A DNA stretch of 64,000 bases from Endozoicomonas sp. NE40 (GCF_040549045.1 NZ_JBEWTB010000002.1:2139501-2203500), one strand, 5' to 3'; shown: positions 1 through 9,092, numbered from the stretch's first letter. The notes: generated by a model from the sequence alone, not told the origin. Made by a program: numbers and translations.

Positions 1-300
1 TAACAACTCTTCCACCAGAGGGTTGGCTCTGCCGGTGTTCAGGCCAGCCAGAGTCATTCGTTCCTTGCCATCGAACATTACTGGAATTTCAGCCTGTTCC
101 CAGGTGCAGGGATATTTTCGTTTGGGGTTGTGAGAATCGGAATACCAGACCCGCTTACCGGGATAGAGGCAGTTTTTCATGGAGCCTGTATTCGGACAAT
201 GCAGCGTAATTTGCTGACCATCTGCCAGTTCAACGTCCGCCATAAAACGTTTATAGCGACGGATCAAACGTCCTTCCTGAAGAATTTCTGGATATTTCAT
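1..300 (-). CDS. sfsA: SfsA, sugar fermentation stimulation protein (5' part only)
   Basis: The first 100 codons of a minus-strand gene that leaves the window at base 1; the ATG is at 300-298. The translation starts MKYPEILQEGRLIRRYKRF and contains the family hallmark HCPNTGSM, followed by NTGRANPLVEELL, all typical of the SfsA N-terminal OB-like and nuclease-like region. SfsA is a DNA-binding or nuclease-like protein linked to maltose metabolism in E. coli; its exact role is unsettled. The neighbour is dksA, divergently transcribed. In E. coli sfsA also lies beside dksA and gluQ, which supports the call. The C-terminal half cannot be seen. Confidence 0.93.
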   Translation of the reverse strand, partial: MKYPEILQEGRLIRRYKRFMADVELADGQQITLHCPNTGSMKNCLYPGKRVWYSDSHNPKRKYPCTWEQAEIPVMFDGKERMTLAGLNTGRANPLVEELL

Positions 301-650
301 ACTATTTTGTGATTAAACTATTGTTTGGTATTCAATTTTTGCATTCTAAGATAGCGGACTGGGTATTTCCCGAAATTACTGTCTGATGTCAATAAGTAGT
401 GAATAAACATCGCAGTGACCAGAGAAGTCGATGACATTTTTCTGGCGGATTGTCATTGGTTTTGGTAGTTTCTCCGCTTCTGTTAGGAAGGCAAGAGGTG
501 AGTGTCTGGTTAAAGATCAGGCACCCGAAGTGTTGACCTCAGCTTTCAGGGAGGTCGGGCTCAAGGCAAAGAACCTTGCCCGACATCGGATGGAAAGCCG
601 TGAGTAATGCGTGAGCACGGCTACTAGAAAAAGGTGATGAGGCTGTAATC
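301..650 (+). promoter_or_regulatory. sfsA-dksA intergenic region with a structured dksA leader
   Basis: 350 bases without a gene between divergent sfsA and dksA. The half nearest dksA holds three back-to-back inverted repeats. GACCTC (535-540) pairs with GAGGTC (551-556). GTCGGGC plus AAGG (554-566) pairs with CCTT plus GCCCGAC (574-584) around a 7-base loop. GCCGTG (597-602) pairs with CACGGC (616-621). The first two overlap by three bases and so could be alternative structures. None is followed by a T-run, so they look like folded 5' UTR rather than a terminator. No convincing -35/-10 pair was identified. Confidence 0.45.
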
Positions 651-1094
651 ATGTCAGCACAGAAAAAAGCGGATCAAGGTAATCTGCTCCGTTCCTTCAC
701 TCCATATCAGGAGAAGGACGGCGAAGAGTACATGAATGACAAACAGGTCGAGCACTTCACCAACATCCTCAGGCAGTGGAAGCAGGAGTTGATGGAGGAA
801 GTGGATCGAACCGTAAACCACATGCAGGACGAAGCAGCGAACTTCCCTGATCCGGCCGACCGTGCCAGTCAGGAAGAAGAGTTCAGCCTGGAACTTCGCG
901 CCCGCGACCGTGAGCGCAAGCTTATTCGCAAGATTGAAAAGACTCTGACTCGAATTGAGGAAGAGGACTACGGTTTCTGCGATTCCTGCGGTGTGGAGAT
1001 CGGTGTTCGCCGTCTGGAAGCTCGTCCTACTGCGACACTTTGCATTGATTGCAAAACTCTGGCCGAGATCAAGGAAAAACAGCTGGGTCACTGA
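651..1094 (+). CDS. dksA: RNA polymerase-binding transcription factor DksA
   Basis: 147 residues, close to the usual ~150. DksA binds the RNA polymerase secondary channel and works with ppGpp to lower rRNA transcription and raise amino-acid biosynthesis genes. Visible: the coiled-coil tip DPADRAS with the two key aspartates (D67, D70), the EEEFSLELRARDRERKL helix, and a four-cysteine zinc finger (C110, C113, C131, C134; CDSCG and CIDCK). The start is kept at 651 because the N-terminal extension ending in PYQEKDGEEYMN matches canonical DksA; a GAGG lies upstream. It is followed by gluQ, the usual order. A second, shorter DksA-type zinc-finger protein lies at 48720-48992. Confidence 0.97.
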   Translation: MSAQKKADQGNLLRSFTPYQEKDGEEYMNDKQVEHFTNILRQWKQELMEEVDRTVNHMQDEAANFPDPADRASQEEEFSLELRARDRERKLIRKIEKTLTRIEEEDYGFCDSCGVEIGVRRLEARPTATLCIDCKTLAEIKEKQLGH

Positions 1095-1258
1095 TAAGCC
1101 CTGCTGGCAGATCAACAACAAGCCGCGACCGCCGCATTGTTCCATGCATGGTATCGTATCATGCAGGTATTATGCAGGGCTTCGCGGCTTGCTTGTATCT
1201 GTCATGTTGTATCTGGCAGTCTTCACTTTTCATTATTATTGCGTCTATATTCATATCC

Positions 1259-2164
1259 ATGACCGCTTCGCCATACATTGGACGATTTGCCCCTTCTCCT
1301 ACAGGCCCTCTGCACTTTGGTTCGCTGGTTGCCGCTCTGGCCAGTTATCTTGATGCCCGACACCAGAACGGCACCTGGCTGGTACGTATGGAAGATATCG
1401 ACCCACCCAGAGAACAGCCGGGCGCTACCGCTAAAATTCTTAAAGCGCTGGAGGTCTATGGGCTGCACTGGGATGGAGAAATACTCTATCAAAGCCAACG
1501 CACCAGTCATTATGAAGACGCCATAGAACAGCTGCGAAAACAGCTGGCTATATACCCCTGCACCTGTTCACGCAAGCAACTGCAGCCTTACCACGGCATT
1601 TATCCGGGGCTATGCCGCAACGCCTCTCCCATCGACAACGACCTTCCGGATAAACCTTATGCCTGGCGGCTGAACAGCCATGATGAAGTCATTCAGTTCG
1701 ACGACAGGATTCAGGGACTGCAATGCTTTGATATGAAAACGCTGGGCGACTTTATCGTAAAGCGTAAGGAAAAACTGTACGCCTATCAGCTGGCGGTCTG
1801 TGTAGACGACGAGTTTCAGAAGATTACCCATATTGTGCGCGGGCACGACCTGATCGACTCCACTCCCCGACAAATCAGTCTGCAGTCAGCACTGGGCATG
1901 AACAGGCTGTCTTATGCTCATATTCCGGTGATTGTTCAGGATAATGGTGACAAGCTCAGCAAGCAGAATCTGGCACCTGAACTGCCTGTGGATGAGCCCC
2001 GGCCGCTGCTGGTGAAAGCATTACAGGCACTGGGACAGGAACCTCCGAAAGGTCTGGAGGATGAAAGCACAGCGGGTATCATCAACTGGGGTGTGGAAAA
2101 CTGGAATCTGAATAAAATTGTTAAATCGTCAAGCCTGTTAGAAAGTGACCTCAGTCCCGCCTAA
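1259..2164 (+). CDS. gluQ: glutamyl-Q tRNA(Asp) synthetase
   Basis: 301 residues. A truncated GluRS paralogue that glutamylates queuosine at the wobble position of tRNA(Asp). The N-terminus reads YIGRFAPSPTGPLHFGSL, the class I HIGH region (here HFGS). The CTC...Y...C cluster (CTCSRKQLQPYHGIYPGLC) matches the zinc site of GluQ-RS, and KLSKQN is the KMSKS-like loop. It lacks the anticodon-binding domain, as expected. The frame is open further upstream to 1049, overlapping dksA, but the sequence before MTASPYIG is unlike the family, so ATG 1259 is preferred. The Shine-Dalgarno is weak, suggesting cotranscription with dksA. Confidence 0.95.
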   Translation: MTASPYIGRFAPSPTGPLHFGSLVAALASYLDARHQNGTWLVRMEDIDPPREQPGATAKILKALEVYGLHWDGEILYQSQRTSHYEDAIEQLRKQLAIYPCTCSRKQLQPYHGIYPGLCRNASPIDNDLPDKPYAWRLNSHDEVIQFDDRIQGLQCFDMKTLGDFIVKRKEKLYAYQLAVCVDDEFQKITHIVRGHDLIDSTPRQISLQSALGMNRLSYAHIPVIVQDNGDKLSKQNLAPELPVDEPRPLLVKALQALGQEPPKGLEDESTAGIINWGVENWNLNKIVKSSSLLESDLSPA

Positions 2165-2329
2165 AACAATAATGGCCTGATCTGCTGCATTGATGGGTAA
2201 CAGGCACAGACTCTCTCTATCGAACATTCAATCATCAAGTCAGTCATTGCATTAGTCCAATCTTTGCCTACCCTGACTTGGTTGTTGTTTATTCAGAAGC
2301 CTCCATAATAATTTCAAGGCAAAGCGATC

Positions 2330-3064
2330 ATGATTAATGTCCAGCCATTCCTTTCCAAAAGCCAGCTTAGCTCTTGTGAGTTAATTTTATGCATGGCCAT
2401 AATGCTGCTTCACTCCTCAATAGTACGTGGCAGTTCCAGAGAAAATACCACTATTCTGTCGTTAATTGCCGAAACCTCCCAGATAATTAAGACTCCTCAA
2501 ATAAATTACAAAATATCCGTAACTCCGGAAGGCATAAGCGCCACACCTGCTTTAGAACATGCGCCCTCTGCCTTGATATCCCGGGATTTTCCAACAAGCC
2601 ATACGGTTCAAATCAATGGTAAAGAACACACGGTCACAATATCACCTGACACCAGTGGAAGTGGCCTGATAGTACAGACACTGGCAAGTGAGGGCGCTCC
2701 TGCGAATCAGCTCAGGGGTTATCCTGTCGGAACTGTTAAGGGAAAAAGCAGTTTCTATGTAAAGGACAATTCCTCCGGCGCAACTTTTGTTGCAACCACT
2801 AACGAAACAGGCCTGAACCTGTCCATACAGCAGGCAGGTAACAAAACCACCGATGAGGAGTGCGCGGGCCACAAAACCGAGGACGGAAGGTGCTATGAAT
2901 TGAGTCAGCGTGCAATTTTGGGGCTCGTCTTTGGAGCAGCTGCTGTGCTTGCCGTTATAGTAATTGTGCTCTTTTGGCGATTCGGATGTCTTGGGGGTGG
3001 TAGCGGCAGCAGTTTTAGTGTCGCTTATGTTGCCGATTCAGGAGAGGGAGGGGGGTGCCAGTAA
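2330..3064 (+). CDS. hypothetical membrane protein with C-terminal transmembrane helix
   Basis: 244 residues; family not recognised. Residues 17-32 are hydrophobic and may act as a signal peptide or anchor. The central part (about 40-175) is Ser/Thr-rich and polar. A short cysteine pair (C178, C188) precedes a clear transmembrane helix at 195-217, followed by WRF and a Gly/Ser-rich tail ending GGGCQ. The likely topology is an exported N-terminal domain with a short cytoplasmic tail. It sits with the next gene between gluQ and cbrX, a spot where pseudomonads have no extra genes, so it is probably an accessory insertion. Confidence 0.6.
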   Translation: MINVQPFLSKSQLSSCELILCMAIMLLHSSIVRGSSRENTTILSLIAETSQIIKTPQINYKISVTPEGISATPALEHAPSALISRDFPTSHTVQINGKEHTVTISPDTSGSGLIVQTLASEGAPANQLRGYPVGTVKGKSSFYVKDNSSGATFVATTNETGLNLSIQQAGNKTTDEECAGHKTEDGRCYELSQRAILGLVFGAAAVLAVIVIVLFWRFGCLGGGSGSSFSVAYVADSGEGGGCQ

Positions 3065-3210
3065 ATCAGACCATCCATTGCTTTAGCAAGGAACTGAATG
3101 GTATACATAAACAGTGTGACTCACTTCCTGTGCCTCACATATAAATGCGCCCGGTAAAATTAAAAACTTTCGTTCACAGCTGTTTCAACGATGCGTATCA
3201 GGGATTGATT

Positions 3211-4008
3211 ATGTCAACGTTTTACAAGGCAGTTGTATTTTTGTTCTCTTCCTTCTCAACCTTATCAGCCATGGCACTGTCACCTAATGACTTGTCGTCT
3301 GGTGGGTTGTCGCCTGGTGGAATGACACCTGATAACGCTGTGTCCATGCCCGGTATCCAGCTTGATATGTCCAGTTCTGAATTCTGTCAGAAGGCACGTT
3401 TCGAACGCGACTCAGCCATCAGCACAGAGCCTGATCTTGCCAAAATTGATGCTGTCACTTCTGAAGATGCCGCACTGTGTTTCTCCCCCGATGAAAACCT
3501 GTACTTTGTCGCCAATCAGGAAGCCCAGAGTATTCTTGGGCCTCATGCGCCCTGGTACCTGCAGATCGCTGCCGATTTTCGTGAACGGGTATCAGAAGCC
3601 TGTCGTATAATGGGCTACCGGAATGATGAAATCAGCCGCGCCTACGATCACTGTATCGAAAACCGTTTTGCAGAGCTGATGGGACCCTATGAAGATAAAT
3701 ACCGTCGTGAAGCAGGCAATTACGTTGCCAAACGCAAGCAGATTGCAGAAAGCCTGGTCGTCCGTTGCGACGCCTCCCTGAGCATCAAACGTGGCCGCCT
3801 GCCGAAAGGGCTACGCTTTCCCCTGGCTTACTACGACAAACGCGCAGTCTCTCTGCCCAACTGGTTTCTCGAAGAAAAAATCGAAGACCCCAAGTGGATT
3901 AAAAAAATGAGTCAGCTGAAAGCCAGTGAACTGATGAACGAAGTGCTGGGTGAAGACTGCCCGGGCAACATGGTATTCTGGGTCACCTATAACGCTCCGG
4001 ACTACTGA
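3211..4008 (+). CDS. exported six-cysteine hypothetical protein
   Basis: 265 residues from ATG 3211. The open frame reaches upstream to 3145, but this start gives a proper signal peptide (MSTFYKAVVFLFSSFSTLSAMA, cleavage likely after AMA). The mature N-terminus is a low-complexity LSPNDLSSGGLSPGG stretch. The remainder contains six cysteines (SEFC, ALCF, EACR, DHCI, VRCD, EDCP), enough for three disulfides in the periplasm or outside. The family is not recognised. A terminator-like hairpin follows at 4041. With the gene before it, this forms a small exported pair inside the dksA-cbrAB cluster. Confidence 0.65.
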   Translation: MSTFYKAVVFLFSSFSTLSAMALSPNDLSSGGLSPGGMTPDNAVSMPGIQLDMSSSEFCQKARFERDSAISTEPDLAKIDAVTSEDAALCFSPDENLYFVANQEAQSILGPHAPWYLQIAADFRERVSEACRIMGYRNDEISRAYDHCIENRFAELMGPYEDKYRREAGNYVAKRKQIAESLVVRCDASLSIKRGRLPKGLRFPLAYYDKRAVSLPNWFLEEKIEDPKWIKKMSQLKASELMNEVLGEDCPGNMVFWVTYNAPDY

Positions 4009-4040
4009 TCCCTATCGACAATATCCACCCAGAAAGGTAC

Positions 4041-4062
4041 AAGCCGCAATCTTTTGCGGTTT
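4041..4062 (+). terminator. hairpin terminator after the exported protein
   Basis: AAGCCGCAA, loop TCTT, then TTGCGGTTT: a nine-pair stem including one G-T, ending in a short T stretch. It separates the exported protein gene from cbrX. Confidence 0.5.
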
Positions 4063-4112
4063 ATCGCTATTAGTTATAACATGGCAGTCCAGCAGATAAG
4101 CACTGTCGTTCT

Positions 4113-4289
4113 ATGTATATCTATCGCCTGGTACTGGCTCTCTTAATAGGCATCTTTTTCTTCTCAACCGCTATCATGGAGTGGTGGATGACCTATGGCG
4201 ATTCCTGGTACCAGCCCTGGTTGCTGTGGCTACTGGTGGTGTTTACAGGGTTTCTGTTGCAGCCACGAGGGGATGTCGATGGGTTATGA
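4113..4289 (+). CDS. cbrX: CbrX-like small membrane protein upstream of CbrA
   Basis: 58 residues, starting MYIYRLVLALLIGIFFFST. Two hydrophobic segments (about 4-21 and 36-50) separated by a Trp-rich MEWWMTYGDSWYQPW turn. Its stop at 4287-4289 overlaps the cbrA start by 11 bases, so translation is probably coupled. In pseudomonads a small gene, cbrX, sits in the same place and overlaps cbrA. Identification rests on position, size, membrane character and overlap, not on an alignment. Confidence 0.75.
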   Translation: MYIYRLVLALLIGIFFFSTAIMEWWMTYGDSWYQPWLLWLLVVFTGFLLQPRGDVDGL

Positions 4290-7200
4290 CCTGGAGCCCC
4301 TGCTGTTTGTCAGTGTGGCTTACCTGTTGCTGCTGTTTTCCATTGCCTGGATTACTGACAAAGGCTGGATACCCCAGTCCATTGTCAGGCACCCCATTAC
4401 TTATGTTCTGTCGCTGGGAATTTATGCCAGTAGCTGGGCGTATTATGGCAGCATTGGCATAGCCCGGGACAGTGGTTACCTTTTTTTAACCCTCTATATA
4501 GGCGTCAGTGGTGCCTTTCTTCTTGCCCCCATTCTGCTGACCCCCATTCTGAAAATTACCCGCTCTTATCAATTAAGTTCTCTCGCAGACCTGTTCGCAT
4601 TCCGCTTTCGCAGTTCTGCCGCCGGTATTTTTGCCACACTGATCATGCTGGCCAGTATCATGCCTTTGCTGGCACTCCAGATTCAGGCTGTATCAGACAG
4701 CATTCACCTGATTAATCAGGATATTTCCAGAATCAACCTGGCGTTCCTGTTCTGTGTTCTGGTCACCCTGTTTGCCATTTTGTTTGGTACCCGGCATATA
4801 TCCAGCCACGAACATCATCAGGGGCTGGTGATGGCGCTTGCCGTTGAGTCCATTCTTAAACTCGCCGTTCTGCTGACTCTTGGCTTTGTTGCTTTAAACG
4901 AGGTGTTTGGTGGTTTTGAAGGCCTGAACCTGTGGCTGCATTCCAACAATGACCATATTGCAAGCATTCAGCAGCCGTTAGAAAACGGTCCATGGCGCAG
5001 TATGCTGTTGCTGTTCTTTGCTTCTGTGATTGTTATGCCGCACATGTTCCACATAACGTTCACAGAGAATCGTGATCAACACTCTCTGAATATTGCAAGC
5101 TGGGCTTTTCCGTTCTTTCTGCTGATACTCAGTCTGGCGGTACCCATTCTCACCTGGGCCGGTGTCAAACTGGAATTGCCATTCAGCCCTGAATACTATG
5201 CCCTGGGAATTGGCCAGGCACTCGATAAACCCTGGATTACCGTTGTTTCCTTTATTGGCAGTCTGACCGCCGCCAGTGGCCTGATCATAGTCACCACAAT
5301 GGCACTGTCGTCGATGATACTGAATCATCTGGTGATGCCATTCTGGCGACCAAAAGCAAATCTGGAAGTCGATATTTACCGGACCCTGGTCTGGCTTAAA
5401 CGCCTGTTGATCAGCACCCTGATTATGGCTTCATACGGTTTTTATCTGCTGTTCGATAGCCAGCACTCCCTGTCTAATCTGGGCATGGTAGCCTTTGTCG
5501 GGGTATTACAGCTTTTGCCCGGAGCCCTGTGCGTCCTTTACTGGCCTAAAGCCAACCACTACGGTTTTATTGCCGGCCTTGCTGCGGGTAGCCTGACCTG
5601 GCTGGTCACCATGCTCATCCCCCTGATGATTGATGTCAGTCTCTATAATCAGTCTCTGGCCGTTTATCAGAACCTGCTGTACGACAACTGGCATCAGGTG
5701 GTATTTCTTTCCCTTGGTGCTAACGCCGGGTTTGTTATTCTTGTCTCTCTGCTCACCAGAATGCCTCCCGAAGAAGCCAGTGCGGCAGCAGCCTGTCAGG
5801 TTGAAAGCCCAACCCGAAGCAATCGCAGAATCCCAATCGCCTCATCCACCTACGAATTCCACGAAATGCTCAGCACACCACTGGGTAGTATCACGGCAGC
5901 CAAAGAAGTTCAAAAGGCGTTGTCTGACCTCAATATGCGTGAAGATGAAACCCGACCACACGCTCTGCGTCGTTTAAGGGAAAGGCTGGAGAAAAACCTG
6001 TCCGGTCTGTTTGGCCCCACGGTTGCTCATGGCATGGTAGAAACCTTTCTGCCCTGGGACCAGCAGAAAGACTACGTTGCCCAGGACATTCACTTTATGG
6101 AATCCCGGCTGGAGTCTTACCACTCCAGACTCAGCGGGCTGGCAGCCGAGCTGGACAGCCTGCGCCGTTACCATCGGGATACCCTGGATAAACTGCCCCT
6201 CGCGCTGTTTTCCGTTGATGCAAATCAGGAAGTCATGCTGTGGAACCAGGCCATGTCAAAAATGACCGGCATTGACGCCAGTAAAGTGCTTGGGCTTAAC
6301 ATCCGTCATCTGACTCCTCCCTGGAACGAACTGCTTTGCCAGTTCTCATCTCTGGATAACCTTCACCTCCATAAGCACAAACTTGAAGTGGGAGGAACAC
6401 AGCGATATTTCAGCATTCACAAAGCCATGATGGAAGCGCCAGCATCCGGAACAACAGGCAATAAAGTGATGCTGCTGGAAGACCGGACAGAAAACCAGAT
6501 GCTTGAAAACCAGCTGTTTCACAGCGAACGGCTGGCCTCGATTGGTCAACTGGCGGCGGGTGTCGCCCATGAAATAGGTAATCCGATTACTGCCATTGAT
6601 TGCCTTGCCCAGGAGTTAATAAGCCTGTCAGATGAACCAGATACCCGGGAAGTGGCAACACAGATGCTGGACCAGACCCAGCGGGTCACCCGCATCGTAC
6701 AGACACTGGTCAGCTATGCTCACAGCGGTCAGACACGTCACAATGACAGTAAGTCAGGTGTCGTATCTTTAAAGCATTCTGTCGATGAGGCCGTCAGCCT
6801 CCTGCAACTAAGCCATAAGAACAGCCAGATCCGGTTCATTAACAATTGTCAGCCTGACCACCTGGTCACAGGAGACCAGCAGAAGCTACAGCAGGTATTA
6901 ATCAACCTGATGTCCAATGCGGTGGATGCCTCCGGGGCCAATGACGCAGTGACCCTGTGTACCGTGGCTGACGCCCAGACTGTCACCCTGACAGTTGAGG
7001 ATCAGGGACACGGGATTCCCGGGAATATCCAGGATCGTCTGTTTGAACCTTTCTTTACTACCAAGGAAGCCGGAAAGGGGACTGGCCTCGGGCTGGCTTT
7101 AACCTGGAATATCATTGAAGAGCATTTTGGTTCGATCCGGGTTGAAAGCCCGGCTAACAAGGTTTTAAAGACAGGCACACGATTTATTATTGCTTTGCCC

Positions 7201-7302
7201 CGATATGAGGCAAAGGGCCACCTGTCAAACGAAGAACATTCTGAAATCAGAGAGCCTGCAACCTCTCGTTCAGAGTCCATGATGGAAGGGGAAGCTTTAT
7301 GA
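4279..7302 (+). CDS. cbrA: CbrA, transporter-fused sensor histidine kinase
   Basis: 1007 residues from ATG 4279, chosen because GAGGGG lies about 7 bases upstream; ATG 4273 is an alternative. The N-terminal half is a multi-helix sodium:solute symporter-like (SLC5) domain. It is followed by a linker and PAS-like region, then a kinase core. The phospho-acceptor histidine is in AAGVAHEIGNP (about H764). The N box is NLMSNAVDAS and the G boxes are DQGHGIP and GKGTGLGLAL. CbrA-CbrB control carbon and nitrogen balance and amino-acid use (histidine, proline, arginine) in pseudomonads. Its stop overlaps the cbrB start (ATGA). Confidence 0.93.
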   Translation: MGYDLEPLLFVSVAYLLLLFSIAWITDKGWIPQSIVRHPITYVLSLGIYASSWAYYGSIGIARDSGYLFLTLYIGVSGAFLLAPILLTPILKITRSYQLSSLADLFAFRFRSSAAGIFATLIMLASIMPLLALQIQAVSDSIHLINQDISRINLAFLFCVLVTLFAILFGTRHISSHEHHQGLVMALAVESILKLAVLLTLGFVALNEVFGGFEGLNLWLHSNNDHIASIQQPLENGPWRSMLLLFFASVIVMPHMFHITFTENRDQHSLNIASWAFPFFLLILSLAVPILTWAGVKLELPFSPEYYALGIGQALDKPWITVVSFIGSLTAASGLIIVTTMALSSMILNHLVMPFWRPKANLEVDIYRTLVWLKRLLISTLIMASYGFYLLFDSQHSLSNLGMVAFVGVLQLLPGALCVLYWPKANHYGFIAGLAAGSLTWLVTMLIPLMIDVSLYNQSLAVYQNLLYDNWHQVVFLSLGANAGFVILVSLLTRMPPEEASAAAACQVESPTRSNRRIPIASSTYEFHEMLSTPLGSITAAKEVQKALSDLNMREDETRPHALRRLRERLEKNLSGLFGPTVAHGMVETFLPWDQQKDYVAQDIHFMESRLESYHSRLSGLAAELDSLRRYHRDTLDKLPLALFSVDANQEVMLWNQAMSKMTGIDASKVLGLNIRHLTPPWNELLCQFSSLDNLHLHKHKLEVGGTQRYFSIHKAMMEAPASGTTGNKVMLLEDRTENQMLENQLFHSERLASIGQLAAGVAHEIGNPITAIDCLAQELISLSDEPDTREVATQMLDQTQRVTRIVQTLVSYAHSGQTRHNDSKSGVVSLKHSVDEAVSLLQLSHKNSQIRFINNCQPDHLVTGDQQKLQQVLINLMSNAVDASGANDAVTLCTVADAQTVTLTVEDQGHGIPGNIQDRLFEPFFTTKEAGKGTGLGLALTWNIIEEHFGSIRVESPANKVLKTGTRFIIALPRYEAKGHLSNEEHSEIREPATSRSESMMEGEAL

Positions 7303-8711
7303 GTCACGGAAACATTCTGATTGTCGAAGACGAAGAAATTATCCGGGCATCGCTGAAAAGGCTTCTTGAACGTCATGGACACACTATCAGCGAAGCGGGT
7401 TCTGTGCATGAAGCAGAACTGTCGTATACCTTGGGCGACTTTGACCTGATTATCAGTGATCTGCGCCTTCCCGGTTCTCCCGGTACGGAAATGATTCACC
7501 TTGCGGGCGACACGCCGGTGCTGATCATGACCAGTTATGCCAGCCTCAATTCCGCTGTCAGCACCATGAAACTGGGGGCTGTCGACTACATTGCCAAGCC
7601 CTTTGATCACAGCGAAATGCTGGAGCGGGTTTCAGAGATTCTTGCACGACACAATCTTACACGGCGCAAGAAGTCTGACTCTTTGAATAAAACAGACAGC
7701 GATGAATCAGAGGACGATAAGGCAGAAGGAGAGCAAGAGGGTTTTGACGGTATTCTTGGACAATGCGACGCAATGCGGCTTTTGTTTCGTCGTATCAAAA
7801 AAGTGGCGCCAACTTGTGCAACCGTATTGATTCAGGGTGAATCCGGTACCGGCAAAGAACTGGTCGCCCGATCCATTCATAACCATAGCCAGCGCTCAAA
7901 CGGCCCGATGATCTCAGTAAACTGCGCCGCGATTCCTGAAACCCTGATTGAATCCGAGCTGTTTGGTCATGAAAAAGGGTCGTTTACCGGCGCAACCGCT
8001 GCAAGAACAGGGTTAATTGAAGCGGCATCCGGCGGCACGCTGTTCCTTGATGAAATTGGTGAACTGCCGCTTGAGGCTCAGGCCCGGCTGCTCAGGGTTC
8101 TGCAGGAAGGTGAAATTCGTCGTATAGGTTCTGTTCAGTCACAGAAAGTAGATGTACGACTGATTGCAGCAACGCACCGCAACCTGAGGCAGCTGGCAGC
8201 CAGCAGTGAGTTTCGCCAGGATTTGTATTACCGGCTGAAAGTGGTAGAGCTGCGCATCCCTGCACTGCGTGAACGTGGCAAAGATATTCTGATGCTGGCT
8301 GAAAAATTGATGAGCCGGGTCTGTGAGAAAATGAGACAGGAGCCACATTCCTATTCTCCGGAAGCCATGGCCGCTATTTGCCAGCACCAGTGGCCGGGCA
8401 ACGTTCGGGAGCTGGAACATGCGATAGAACGCGCTGTTATCCTGTGCGATGACAATATCATCACACCGGAATACCTTGACCTTGATGTGCGGGTTAAAGC
8501 CTCTCTGTTTAAAGTTGACGCGCAGTTAAAGCATGAGGGCAACGCTCAGAATGGTCTGACACTGGAAGACTACTTCCAGCGCTTCGTACTTGAGCACCAG
8601 GACCAGATGACGGAAACAGATCTGGCACAAAAGCTGGGCATCAGCCGTAAGACGCTCTGGGAGCGTCGGCAAAAGCTGGGCATTCCACGGAAAAAGGCGT
8701 CTGCAACCTGA
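7299..8711 (+). CDS. cbrB: CbrB, NtrC-family sigma-54 response regulator
   Basis: 470 residues. The receiver domain (1-120) has phospho-acceptor D54 in IISDLRLP. The AAA+ domain has Walker A GESGTGKE (180-187), the sigma-54 contact loop GSFTGA (227-232) and Walker B GTLFLDEIGE. The C-terminal Fis-type helix-turn-helix is ETDLAQKLGISRKTLWERR. It activates sigma-54 promoters after phosphorylation by CbrA. In pseudomonads the small RNA crcZ lies just downstream, followed by pcnB; here only 17 bases separate cbrB from a convergent coiled-coil gene, so neither is present at this spot. Confidence 0.95.
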   Translation: MSHGNILIVEDEEIIRASLKRLLERHGHTISEAGSVHEAELSYTLGDFDLIISDLRLPGSPGTEMIHLAGDTPVLIMTSYASLNSAVSTMKLGAVDYIAKPFDHSEMLERVSEILARHNLTRRKKSDSLNKTDSDESEDDKAEGEQEGFDGILGQCDAMRLLFRRIKKVAPTCATVLIQGESGTGKELVARSIHNHSQRSNGPMISVNCAAIPETLIESELFGHEKGSFTGATAARTGLIEAASGGTLFLDEIGELPLEAQARLLRVLQEGEIRRIGSVQSQKVDVRLIAATHRNLRQLAASSEFRQDLYYRLKVVELRIPALRERGKDILMLAEKLMSRVCEKMRQEPHSYSPEAMAAICQHQWPGNVRELEHAIERAVILCDDNIITPEYLDLDVRVKASLFKVDAQLKHEGNAQNGLTLEDYFQRFVLEHQDQMTETDLAQKLGISRKTLWERRQKLGIPRKKASAT

Positions 8712-8745
8712 GCGACCTGTCGGGGCTGTCAGTCCCGGCCTTTTT
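8712..8745 (+). terminator. possible terminator after cbrB
   Basis: CGGG and CCCG can pair around CTGTCAG, followed by GGCC and six T residues. The stem is short. It lies in the 17-base gap and the 3' end of the convergent gene. Confidence 0.3.
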
Positions 8746-9082
8746 TCAGTTCTTCAATTTTAAGCTCACTTTGAAGGGTTTGTACGGATTGGGCTGCATG
8801 CATTTCGGCAGTTTGCAGTTTTTTCTCTCTGGCCTGAAGGGATTTGTAATAGGCTTCAGCTTCATCCAGTTCCTGTCTGAGCTCATCGATTCGCTCTGCC
8901 AGCACTTCATCAGGCTCATCACTGGTTTCCAGCATCGCCATACTGCCATTCAACCTGGACAGGTGCTGTGCCTGTTCGCCTGCATCGTGCTGAACCGAAG
9001 CAATCTCTTCATTCAGAGCCTGATGGAAAGCAATGGTTTCATCCAGTTTCTTGTGTAACTGATTCAATTCATCATCTTTCAT
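8729..9082 (-). CDS. small coiled-coil protein
   Basis: 117 residues, almost entirely charged heptad-like helix (LHKKLDETIAFHQALNEEIA, then repeated Glu/Gln/Lys-rich stretches), with no cysteine, signal peptide or membrane segment. Predicted cytoplasmic coiled coil. The family is not recognised; SlyX-like proteins are shorter. It converges on cbrB and follows another coiled-coil gene (9157-10224) on the same strand, with an inverted repeat between them. Confidence 0.6.
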   Translation of the reverse strand: MKDDELNQLHKKLDETIAFHQALNEEIASVQHDAGEQAQHLSRLNGSMAMLETSDEPDEVLAERIDELRQELDEAEAYYKSLQAREKKLQTAEMHAAQSVQTLQSELKIEELKKGRD

Positions 9083-9092
9083 AGAGTCTGAC

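Noticed and set aside
1049..1258. Longer start for gluQ overlapping dksA
   Set aside because: The added 70 residues are unlike GluQ-RS, and the family starts right at the SPYIGRFAPSPTG segment.
8712..8728. crcZ-like small RNA after cbrB
   Set aside because: Only 17 bases are available and no sigma-54 promoter or repeated CA motifs are present.
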